Assembly: GCA_002689905.1 (NCBI GenBank)
Contig: NZIN01000011.1
Span: 1 to 8,671, forward strand
Length of the DNA stretch: 8,671 nucleotides
Origin: Rickettsiales bacterium
GTDB taxonomy: Bacteria > Pseudomonadota > Alphaproteobacteria > TMED109
Direction: 5' to 3'
Shown one piece after another: positions 1 to 6,075 of the stretch. The stretch's first letter is position 1; each line of letters starts with the position of its first letter. The notes beneath the pieces are model-generated. The model worked only from the letters and a program-made list of their open reading frames with translations. It was not told the origin of the DNA and did not search any database. Made by a program: the position numbers and the translations under genes.

Positions 1-182
1 ATTGCTAATGTAGTATCTTTATCAAATATGTAGTCCTTATCAATCTCTGGAACGTGGTGATTTTTGTCATTAAAACCCATAATTTCAAGGTCAGTATCAA
101 TTTTAAATACTTTTGAAACATTTATTTTCTTACTAGGTTTTCTTATGTTTGGTGATAAATTTTCATTTTTTAATTGTGTCAT
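1..182 (-). CDS. cobS: Cobaltochelatase subunit CobS, N-terminal fragment (cut by window edge)
   Basis: CobS is the AAA+ ATPase subunit that, with CobT, drives insertion of cobalt by CobN in aerobic cobalamin synthesis. Only the first 60 codons lie here; the gene continues past the left edge, so the Walker motifs are not visible. The call rests on the N-terminal signature shared with alphaproteobacterial CobS: V-F-K-I-D near residues 25-29, H-V-P-E-I-D near 43-48, then Y-I-F-D and T-T-L-A-I just before the edge. The ATG at 182-180 follows a good AAGGA ribosome site and lies 10 nt after the stop of the J-domain gene, so the two are probably cotranscribed. Many streamlined alphaproteobacteria keep cobS-like genes without a full cobalamin pathway, so the chelated metal or real substrate is uncertain. 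I am fairly sure of the family and unsure of the role. Confidence 0.85.
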   Translation of the reverse strand, partial: MTQLKNENLSPNIRKPSKKINVSKVFKIDTDLEIMGFNDKNHHVPEIDKDYIFDKDTTLA

Positions 183-186
183 GAGT

Positions 187-191
187 TCCTT
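187..191 (-). promoter_or_regulatory. Ribosome binding site of cobS
   Basis: AAGGA on the minus strand ends 4 nt before the cobS ATG. It is the clearest Shine-Dalgarno sequence in the window and supports the start chosen for cobS. It lies inside the 10-nt gap after the J-domain gene, so cobS can be initiated on a shared transcript. Confidence 0.6.
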
Positions 192-192
192 A

Positions 193-753
193 TTATTTTA
201 TAAATTTTAACAATTCTGTATAAGCATTATTTAAGTTAATTATATATTCTTCATTATTGTTTTTATTAATATCTGGGTGAAGTATTTTAGCCATCTTTTT
301 GTATTGTTTTTTTAGATCAAAAATTGTAAATGGTATTGATAAATTCATAATTTTCAATGCTTCTTCTATCTTATTTCCTTGTTTTTCACTCAAAGAAAAC
401 GAACTTTTTTTATTAAATTGGTTAGGATGACGTTCAAAAATATTAAGAGTGTCATTAAAAGCATTTTTTTTCACTCTAATCCAAGTTGGTCTATGCCATG
501 TGCAATCACTTGATACTTCATTGTAAATTTCATCCATTGTTTGACCTTTAAAATAATCCCAACCTTTATTGTATATTTTTATATGTTCTAGACAAAACCA
601 TTTAAAAACTCTCAATTTATCTCTTGAAGTTGGAGCTTTAAACTCCCCTTTCTTATTACAATTTCTCCATTCACAGTATTTAGTTAGAGCATAAACCTCC
701 TCATCTTTTTCTTCGTCTAAATGAAATACATAACTTTTTTTTTTTTTAAACAT
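193..753 (-). CDS. J-domain protein with N-terminal Cys/His cluster (DnaJ-like co-chaperone)
   Basis: A 186-aa cytoplasmic protein whose last ~50 residues form a J domain, the module that stimulates the ATPase of an Hsp70 (DnaK). The J domain shows a basic helix II (K-K-Q-Y-K-K-M-A), the essential H159-P160-D161 tripeptide, and a final helix with N-N-A-Y. It lacks the G/F region, zinc-finger repeats and C-terminal domains of true DnaJ, so it is a specialised J protein and the client is unknown. The N-terminal half carries C27, C32, C54 and H57 (CX4C and CX2H), a plausible metal site, with W-F-C-L-E-H and T-W-x-R-P-T-W motifs that I recall from alphaproteobacterial homologues beside cobS and bolA. 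There is no signal peptide. The ATG at 753 is followed at once by a 13-A tract encoding lysines, and no ribosome site is visible before it. The gene is upstream of cobS in the same direction. Confidence 0.85.
   Translation of the reverse strand: MFKKKKSYVFHLDEEKDEEVYALTKYCEWRNCNKKGEFKAPTSRDKLRVFKWFCLEHIKIYNKGWDYFKGQTMDEIYNEVSSDCTWHRPTWIRVKKNAFNDTLNIFERHPNQFNKKSSFSLSEKQGNKIEEALKIMNLSIPFTIFDLKKQYKKMAKILHPDINKNNNEEYIINLNNAYTELLKFIK
735..747. repeat. 13-bp homopolymer (T on plus, A on minus)
   Basis: A run of 13 T on the plus strand, read as 13 A on the minus strand. It encodes lysines 3-6 and the first base of codon 7 of the J-domain protein. A run this long at codon 3 is prone to slippage in replication, transcription and sequencing, and a one-base change would abolish the reading frame. 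Confidence 0.9.
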
Positions 754-755
754 AG

Positions 756-761
756 TATAAT
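756..761 (+). promoter_or_regulatory. Possible -10 element of the bolA promoter
   Basis: A perfect TATAAT on the plus strand, 40 nt before the bolA ATG, inside the 48-nt divergent gap. No convincing TTGACA-like -35 box lies 16-18 nt upstream, where the poly-T tract sits. In such AT-rich DNA a chance match is likely. It does support starting bolA at 802, because transcription from here would begin downstream of an ATG at 721. Confidence 0.3.
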
Positions 762-801
762 ATTATGTTTTTTTATTTTATTAGCAATAGTGGGTATAAA
801 A

Positions 802-1080
802 ATGAATAATTATTCTAGAGAAACAAGAATTAAAAATATACTTGAAAAAAACTTTTCACCTAAAACTCTTATTGTTAGGGATGACAGCAGCCAACATAAG
901 GGACATGTGCAGGTTGAAGAAGGTTCAAAAGAAACTCACTTTTATGTAAAAATGATATTAAAATTTAATAAAAGCTCTACAAAAGTAGCTTTGCACAGAA
1001 AGGTATATAAGTTATTAGAAAAAGAGTTTTCAGACGGGTTGCATGCTTTAGAGTTAAATATAACTGATCATAAAGTTTGA
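802..1080 (+). CDS. bolA: BolA family protein
   Basis: A 92-aa protein of the BolA family, cytosolic partners of monothiol glutaredoxins in [2Fe-2S] handling and stress or iron regulation. Visible family marks are R9-I-K near the start, the S29-x-x-H32-x-G34-H35 motif, H46-F47 opening the central strand, the invariant H65 in L-H-R (usually R-H-R), which in the family helps bind the shared cluster, and G79-L-H-A-L near the end. The length is normal for BolA. The open frame extends up to an ATG at 721, but the extra 27 codons are a phenylalanine-rich stretch overlapping the start of the divergent J-domain gene and match nothing in the family; 802 is the natural start. It is divergent from the J-domain gene. 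Its last 13 nt overlap the 3' end of the convergent transporter gene, leaving no room for an intrinsic terminator. The exact BolA subtype cannot be decided by eye. Confidence 0.93.
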   Translation: MNNYSRETRIKNILEKNFSPKTLIVRDDSSQHKGHVQVEEGSKETHFYVKMILKFNKSSTKVALHRKVYKLLEKEFSDGLHALELNITDHKV

Positions 1081-2315
1081 CTTTTTCTTTTTATCAAAAT
1101 TTTAGTAATTCGAGCCTGATTCCTTGATGAAACACTAATAATGAGATCATCAACAACAAAACTTTCTCCTATTTCTGGAATTCTTTTAGCAATATTTATT
1201 AAAAATCCAGCTATAGTTGAAGCTGTTTCTTCTTTAAGTCTAAGGTTAAATTTTCTATTTAAGTCTCTAAGACTTACACTACCATTTACTAAAATATTTC
1301 CTTTATTATCTACTTTTAAATTAGAAGAAGGAAAATCATGTTCATCCTCTATTTGTCCTACAATTTCTTCTAGTATATCTTCCAATGTTACTAACCCCTG
1401 AAGAACACCATATTCGTCCACTACAAAGGCCATCTGCTTTTGTTTTTCTCTAAAAGCATTTAACTGTCCTAGTAAACTAGTAGTTTCTGGAATAAACCAA
1501 GGTTCTTGCATTACATTGTGTATGCTAAAATTATTTTTCAACAAAGCTCTTAACAAATCCTTAATATATATAATGCCTATTATATTTTCTGAGTTATTAT
1601 CCCAAATTGGAAATCTAGAAAAAGGAGTTTTATGAACCAAATCATAAAAAAATTCTTTTTTTTCATCCTTGCTGACACTAAAAATATCTTTTCTGTGGAT
1701 CATAACCTCACTAATTTCTCTATGAGTTAAATCTAAGATACTTTCTAACATAAACCTATTATCTTTTACCATCTCTCCTTCTTTAGCGGCCATTAATATT
1801 GCTCCCCTTATCCTATCAACATTCATATTGTTAGATTTAATTTTTTTAAAACTTAGTAAAAAGTGAATAAGCTTTTGTATTAAAAAGTTAATCGGGGATA
1901 AAAGCCAAACAAAAAATAACAATATAGGTGTATAAAACATTAATAAAGTATCTGGCTTTCTTATTGCGTAAATTTTGGGAAGAACTTCTGCAAAGATAAA
2001 TATTAAAGAAGTCATTAATAATGTTGAATATAATATACCAATAGGACCGAAAGATTTAATTAATAAATTAGTAGCCAATGCAGATGACAAAATATTTACT
2101 AAATTATTTCCTAATAAAATAGCACTTATTATCACTTCTTTTTTTTTTAATAACTTTTGAGTCTTGATTGCCTTTTTATTTTCTTCAGATACTTTTTTTT
2201 GTAATAGAGGTTCAGAAATACTAGTGATTGCAGTTTCTGAAGAGGAAAAAAAACCTGATAAAATTATCAAAAAAAATATTATTGAGATTTGTATTAATAT
2301 ATAAAATTCAAACAT
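1068..2315 (-). CDS. CNNM/CorC-family transporter (DUF21 - CBS pair - CorC_HlyC domain)
   Basis: A 415-aa inner-membrane protein of the CNNM/CorB/CorC ('hemolysin C-like') family; characterised members move or sense Mg2+ and related divalent cations. Residues 1-156 form the DUF21 membrane domain, with hydrophobic segments near 5-25, 62-86, 92-113 and 124-156 and the family motifs G21-F-F-S-S-S-E-T-A29, G69-N-N-L-V-N74 and E110-V-L-P-K114. A CBS pair follows at about 204-320, with V-M-I-H-R-K-D opening the first repeat and F-V-V-D-E-Y-G in the second; this is the nucleotide-binding regulatory part. A small CorC_HlyC domain occupies about 335-410. The length is typical and the gene looks intact. 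Its ATG shares one base with the aroB stop (TAATG), with AGGA 12 nt upstream at 2331-2328, so translation is probably coupled to aroB. Its 3' end overlaps bolA by 13 nt. The old label 'hemolysin' should not be taken literally. The transported ion is inferred from the family only. Confidence 0.92.
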   Translation of the reverse strand: MFEFYILIQISIIFFLIILSGFFSSSETAITSISEPLLQKKVSEENKKAIKTQKLLKKKEVIISAILLGNNLVNILSSALATNLLIKSFGPIGILYSTLLMTSLIFIFAEVLPKIYAIRKPDTLLMFYTPILLFFVWLLSPINFLIQKLIHFLLSFKKIKSNNMNVDRIRGAILMAAKEGEMVKDNRFMLESILDLTHREISEVMIHRKDIFSVSKDEKKEFFYDLVHKTPFSRFPIWDNNSENIIGIIYIKDLLRALLKNNFSIHNVMQEPWFIPETTSLLGQLNAFREKQKQMAFVVDEYGVLQGLVTLEDILEEIVGQIEDEHDFPSSNLKVDNKGNILVNGSVSLRDLNRKFNLRLKEETASTIAGFLINIAKRIPEIGESFVVDDLIISVSSRNQARITKILIKRKSQTL

Positions 2316-3415
2316 TAATCAATTAAGTCCTGAATTATTTCTTTAATAATAACATGATTAATATCTCTTTTTATGAAGGCCTTTCCGATTCCCTTACAAA
2401 GAATAAAATTAATGCTTCCTTTGAAAACCTTTTTATCAGATTGCATATTAATTAAAAGTTTTTGGGGCACCCAATTTTTTCTACTAGATATTTGTTTCAA
2501 TCTAATAGGGAGATCAAATTTTTTTAAATGACTTTCTAATGAAGAATATTCTTTTAACGTTGTATAACCTAATATGAAGGAAAGTCTCATTGCCATAAGC
2601 ATGCCTACAGAAACAGCCTCTCCATGTCTTATTTTATAATCCATTTCGCTTTCTATCGCATGGGCAAATGTGTGTCCAAAATTCAATAACATTCTAGTAT
2701 TATCTTCTTTTTCATCAATTTTAACTATTTCTGCTTTCTTTTTAATACACTTTGATAAGATTCTAACTACACTATCAGGTTCTAAATTATAAATATTCTT
2801 ATGATTTTTTTCTAACCAATTAAAAAATTTTCTATCATTGATAATACTATATTTTACAACTTCTGCATAACCAGCTAAAAGCTCTTTTTTTGAAAGAGTA
2901 TTTAAAGTATTTGGGTCGACAAAAACTGCAGAGGGTTGAAAGAATGAGCCAATAAGATTTTTCCCTATTTTAGCATTTATTGCTGTCTTTCCACCTACAG
3001 AGCTATCTACCTGTGACAATAAAGTAGTAGGAATTTGAATAAACTTTATACCTCTGAGTAAGATAGAAGATAAAAAACCTGTTAGATCACCAACTATTCC
3101 ACCTCCTAAAGCATATATTATATCATTTCTATTAATTCCATTTGATAAAATCTTATTAGATAAACTCTCAAGAGTTTTAAAGGATTTACTTTGCTCTCCA
3201 GCTGGAACACTAAAAGTTTTAATATTAACTTTGTATTTTTTAAAATTATTTACGAGCTTTTTTAAATAGTATTTTTTTACATTACTATCTGTAATAATAA
3301 TTGCTTTGCAACCAGAATATTTTTTATTGTGAAAATAAACTACTTCTTCAAACAAATTACTTTTAATAAAAACTTTATAGCTATTATATTTTAGGTTTAC
3401 ATTAATTTTGATCAT
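2315..3415 (-). CDS. aroB: 3-dehydroquinate synthase
   Basis: AroB converts DAHP to 3-dehydroquinate, the second step of the shikimate pathway, using bound NAD and a divalent metal in the cytosol. The 366-aa length is normal. Visible motifs are P71-A-G-E-Q-S-K77, the dinucleotide-binding G104-G-G-I-V-G-D110, P129-T-T-L-L-S-Q-V-D-S-S-V-G-G-K143, N153-L-I-G, and the metal ligands expected from family alignment: E185 (in A-E-V-V-K-Y), H248 (in G-H-T-F-A-H-A) and H264 (in R-H-G-E-A). All key residues are present. The gene starts with ATG one base after the aroK stop, and its own stop shares a base with the transporter start, so the three genes form a tight operon. The aroK-aroB pair is a common bacterial arrangement. 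No ribosome site is obvious, so coupling to aroK is likely. Confidence 0.97.
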   Translation of the reverse strand: MIKINVNLKYNSYKVFIKSNLFEEVVYFHNKKYSGCKAIIITDSNVKKYYLKKLVNNFKKYKVNIKTFSVPAGEQSKSFKTLESLSNKILSNGINRNDIIYALGGGIVGDLTGFLSSILLRGIKFIQIPTTLLSQVDSSVGGKTAINAKIGKNLIGSFFQPSAVFVDPNTLNTLSKKELLAGYAEVVKYSIINDRKFFNWLEKNHKNIYNLEPDSVVRILSKCIKKKAEIVKIDEKEDNTRMLLNFGHTFAHAIESEMDYKIRHGEAVSVGMLMAMRLSFILGYTTLKEYSSLESHLKKFDLPIRLKQISSRKNWVPQKLLINMQSDKKVFKGSINFILCKGIGKAFIKRDINHVIIKEIIQDLID

Positions 3416-3416
3416 T

Positions 3417-3977
3417 TTAATTGGTAATATGTGTATATATCTTCTTTAAAATTATGTTAGTCATATTTTCTTTGCTTGTATTGAATACGTTAACTTTAAT
3501 TTTAGCTTTTTCATAATGTCTTATACGATCTTTCATAAGCTTTTCTAATTTGTCCCTAGAATTAAACTTTAAAACTAAAGGTCTTTGGGTTTTTGATTGC
3601 TTAATTCTCTTTTCAATAGTTTCAATTTGAGCATTAAGCCATATACTAATTCCTACTGCATCTATAGCTTTATTAATGTTATTATTTAAATATGCGCCTC
3701 CTCCTAAAGACATAATAAATCCATTATATTTAGAACTATTTATTTTATCCGTAATTATTTTTTCTTCTATTTCTCTAAATTTTTTTTCACCATGCGTTTT
3801 AAAAATGTCGATGACTTTCATATTATAACTTAATTCTATTTCTTTATCACTATCTAGAAAAGGCATTTTCAATTTAGAGGACAATTTCTTTCCGATAGTA
3901 GTTTTTCCTGTTGCCATAAAGCCAACTAAAAATAATTTTTTAGTTTGTAATAAATTATTCAGGTTATTTTCATTCAA
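3417..3977 (-). CDS. aroK: Shikimate kinase
   Basis: AroK phosphorylates shikimate to shikimate 3-phosphate with ATP, the fifth step of the shikimate pathway. The 186-aa protein shows the P-loop G19-F-M-A-T-G-K25-T-T, the D42-x-D44 pair for Mg2+ and shikimate, F67-R68-x-x-E71, the shikimate-binding G92-G-G94, the lid arginine R132 in Q-R-P-L, and R153-x-Y155. All key residues are present. It is first in an operon with aroB and the CNNM transporter. The start is odd: the frame has no ATG before the P-loop. A stop lies five codons above, and the first usable start is TTG at 3977, with no Shine-Dalgarno sequence. An ATG at 3973 is in another frame and stops after four codons. I take TTG as the start, giving a 14-residue lead before the first strand, normal for the family. 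Confidence 0.95.
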   Translation of the reverse strand: MNENNLNNLLQTKKLFLVGFMATGKTTIGKKLSSKLKMPFLDSDKEIELSYNMKVIDIFKTHGEKKFREIEEKIITDKINSSKYNGFIMSLGGGAYLNNNINKAIDAVGISIWLNAQIETIEKRIKQSKTQRPLVLKFNSRDKLEKLMKDRIRHYEKAKIKVNVFNTSKENMTNIILKKIYTHITN

Positions 3978-4014
3978 GAGATATTTGTTTTATAGTTAAA
4001 TTTAAAGTATATTA

Positions 4015-4020
4015 ATTATA
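4015..4020 (-). promoter_or_regulatory. Possible -10 element of the aroK-aroB-transporter operon
   Basis: TATAAT on the minus strand, 37 nt before the TTG start of aroK, in the 78-nt divergent gap 3978-4055. No good -35 box stands at the expected distance. The gap must hold promoters for both directions, but its extreme AT content makes individual boxes unreliable. Confidence 0.3.
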
Positions 4021-4055
4021 TTACATAAAAAAATAATTTCATTGAAAAACTTTAT

Positions 4056-4205
4056 ATGATTATAAAAAAAATTTTAGTCTTTAGCATAACTCTTGTTATA
4101 GCTATTCTTATTTTTGTAGTTTTTTTCTGGGACATTCCAGCTCCAATTAACAAAATAGAGAAAAATCTTGAAATACATAGGTTAAATAGTAATGGTCAGG
4201 ATTAA
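4056..4205 (+). CDS. 49-aa single-span membrane protein, unknown function
   Basis: A short protein starting with ATG, with K4-K5, a hydrophobic span at about residues 6-24, and then the polar segment W25-D-I-P-A-P30 followed by a lysine/glutamate-rich tail. This predicts an N-in inner-membrane anchor with a ~25-residue periplasmic tail. I do not know its function. Small anchors ending in a similar W-D-x-P-A-P motif occur, as I recall, in other alphaproteobacteria next to the large xerD-linked gene, which supports it being real; that is memory, not a search. It fills a gap that would otherwise be unusually long for this window. Its last 14 nt overlap the start of the 627-aa gene in another frame, consistent with translational coupling. 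There is no clear ribosome site. The alternative is a chance frame, but its clean membrane-protein layout argues against that. Confidence 0.65.
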   Translation: MIIKKILVFSITLVIAILIFVVFFWDIPAPINKIEKNLEIHRLNSNGQD

Positions 4206-6075
4206 TGTTTTATTTGTATTAATCTACTTTTTTATCTGTAAGGATATTTTAGCTAATGATAATCCTAAAAACATTATTATAATTGAAGATAGTTTAGAAA
4301 TTGAAAAAAATGATAAATTTCTTAAAGAAGAGGAAAAACAATTAAAATTTAATAGAAACAAAGATACCTTACAAGATGAAAGTACAAATAATGATAATCC
4401 TGCAAAAGACATACAGCGCATTAGTCCTATTATTATAGATGATATCCCAAAAGAGTTTAATGATTGGTATGGTATATTACCTAGTCAAAAAGGCGGTCTA
4501 GGTTGGTTAATGTGGGGTAATACAAAAAGTGAATGGGCCTTATCACTAATAAAAAATGTAAACTTTAAAAGCCAATCAAGAACATTATTCAAATTAACTT
4601 CGAATTTAATGCTATCAAGGGCACAAGAACCTATTGAAAAAAATCATACATTAAACATTAAGAATACAGATAGTGAAATAAAAAAATTTAAATATTTAAA
4701 AGAAAAAGTACGAGTTTTATCTTCATTGGGGAATACAGAGGCTATAGATGAATTGATAGAAAATATTCCGCTAGAGTTAAAAAATGAAAATTTTTATAAT
4801 TTAGTTTTTAATGCAAGACAAGCGGATATCGATATAGCCTATACCTGTAATAAAATTTTAAATTCACAGGCTGATTTAAAAAATAGTATAGCAGTGAGAA
4901 AAACTTCAATAGCTTGTAACATAGCTATGAAAAAAAGTAGTCAAGCTCAATTGGCATTAGATTTATTAGAAAACGACTCAAAAGAGAGCATCCCTTATGT
5001 TGAAAAAGTAAGATTATTTTTAGACAATCCTTCATTTAGTAGTCTTAATACTTTGGAGGATCAACCTTTAAGCAAAAATTTTAAAATAATAAGTTTAAGT
5101 AATTATAATGTAGCCAAAAAAGTTTTTTCTGAAGATGCCGTGGCTCTTGATAAAATTATATATGATATGAAACTTTTTAGTAAAGAAGATCAAGTTAAAG
5201 CACTTGAAAAGCTAGTAGAACTCGGCGTTTATGATTATTCACTCTTAGAAAGTGCTTATTTAGAATATTTTAATAATCTAGATACAAGTCTAAAGTTTAA
5301 TTCATCATTAAAAGTTGGTGGAGAGAACTCTCTCGACATTAGAGTAAATTTATATAACTTAATTAAAAATTCAACATCAGAAACTGATAAAGCTAAGTTT
5401 CTAAATTTACTTTGGAAAAAAGCTAATGATGCTGAGGTTGGGCATGCTATTTATTATCTTACTAAAGATGATTTATCTTCATTAAAACCTAAACAAGAAT
5501 TAAGTTGGTTCATTTATCCAATGACAAAAGCATTAATAATATTAGATGAATTGGATGAAGCAAAGATGTGGTTATTTTTTATGTCTGCAGATTTAAAAAA
5601 TCGAGCTACCTTGGATATAAATTTTTGTAAGATGCTTATTTTGCTTCACTTAGTTGATGCTGATTTGAATGATTTAGAGTATGAAATGCCTGATATTAAT
5701 TTTTTACTAAACAGACTTAATGATAATTTAGAAACAGACCAAAAATTATTATTTTCTTTAATGACGGCACTCAAAAGTTTAAATTATTATGTAGAGCCTA
5801 ATTTATGGGAAAAATTTTATGTACAAGACTATATAAATTTTAGCGGCGATATACATAAATTTAATGGAAACATAAATTTAATGTTAAACGAGGCAATAAA
5901 AAATAGAAACTTAGCTGAAGTTGTCATTATTACTTTAAATAATTTAAACTCTTTGAATAAGAGTAACTTAAACTATTATCTATTATATAAATCTGTAGGG
6001 GCACTGTATGAGCTAGGTTTAAGAAAGTATGCTAGAAGTTATGTTTTGGAATTAATTTTAGATATTCGTATATGA
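4192..6075 (+). CDS. Secreted 627-aa protein, probable helical-repeat fold, unknown function
   Basis: A large exported protein I cannot assign a function. Residues 1-21 are a Sec-type signal peptide (R3, hydrophobic core 5-16, likely cut after I-L-A21). C16 does not sit in a lipobox, so a lipoprotein is unlikely. Residues ~22-85 are a charged, asparagine-rich linker, probably disordered. A conserved-looking block follows at 91-109, with D91-W-Y and G101-G-L-G-W-L-M-W-G109. The rest is amphipathic helix without strong beta pattern, reminiscent of TPR-like alpha solenoids, with repeated themes such as 'LxxLGN..AIDELI'. The mature part has only three cysteines: C219, C242 and C479. C219 and C242 could form a disulphide in the periplasm. 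It resembles, from memory, long alphaproteobacterial hypotheticals encoded directly upstream of xerD. It overlaps the 49-aa gene by 14 nt and xerD by 4 nt (ATGA). No catalytic motif is visible. Confidence 0.85.
   Translation: MVRINVLFVLIYFFICKDILANDNPKNIIIIEDSLEIEKNDKFLKEEEKQLKFNRNKDTLQDESTNNDNPAKDIQRISPIIIDDIPKEFNDWYGILPSQKGGLGWLMWGNTKSEWALSLIKNVNFKSQSRTLFKLTSNLMLSRAQEPIEKNHTLNIKNTDSEIKKFKYLKEKVRVLSSLGNTEAIDELIENIPLELKNENFYNLVFNARQADIDIAYTCNKILNSQADLKNSIAVRKTSIACNIAMKKSSQAQLALDLLENDSKESIPYVEKVRLFLDNPSFSSLNTLEDQPLSKNFKIISLSNYNVAKKVFSEDAVALDKIIYDMKLFSKEDQVKALEKLVELGVYDYSLLESAYLEYFNNLDTSLKFNSSLKVGGENSLDIRVNLYNLIKNSTSETDKAKFLNLLWKKANDAEVGHAIYYLTKDDLSSLKPKQELSWFIYPMTKALIILDELDEAKMWLFFMSADLKNRATLDINFCKMLILLHLVDADLNDLEYEMPDINFLLNRLNDNLETDQKLLFSLMTALKSLNYYVEPNLWEKFYVQDYINFSGDIHKFNGNINLMLNEAIKNRNLAEVVIITLNNLNSLNKSNLNYYLLYKSVGALYELGLRKYARSYVLELILDIRI

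Noticed and set aside
721..801. N-terminal extension of bolA starting at ATG 721, which would add a hydrophobic 27-residue leader
   Set aside because: It reads the poly-T tract as phenylalanines, overlaps the start of the divergent J-domain gene and has no counterpart in BolA proteins; the family signature begins just after M at 802.
1141..1401. 86-codon plus-strand frame
   Set aside because: It lies wholly inside the transporter gene on the other strand, and that gene has clear domain motifs over the same bases.
1975..2160. 61-codon plus-strand frame
   Set aside because: Antisense shadow of the DUF21 membrane domain; no recognisable protein features.
4192..4254. Lipoprotein signal with C16 as the lipidated cysteine
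   Set aside because: The residues before C16 are F-F-I, without the small residue required at the -1 position of a lipobox; an A21 cleavage site fits better.
4224..4421. 65-codon minus-strand frame with hydrophobic and serine-rich stretches
   Set aside because: Antisense to the signal peptide and low-complexity linker of the 627-aa gene; its apparent hydrophobicity follows from complementing A-rich codons.
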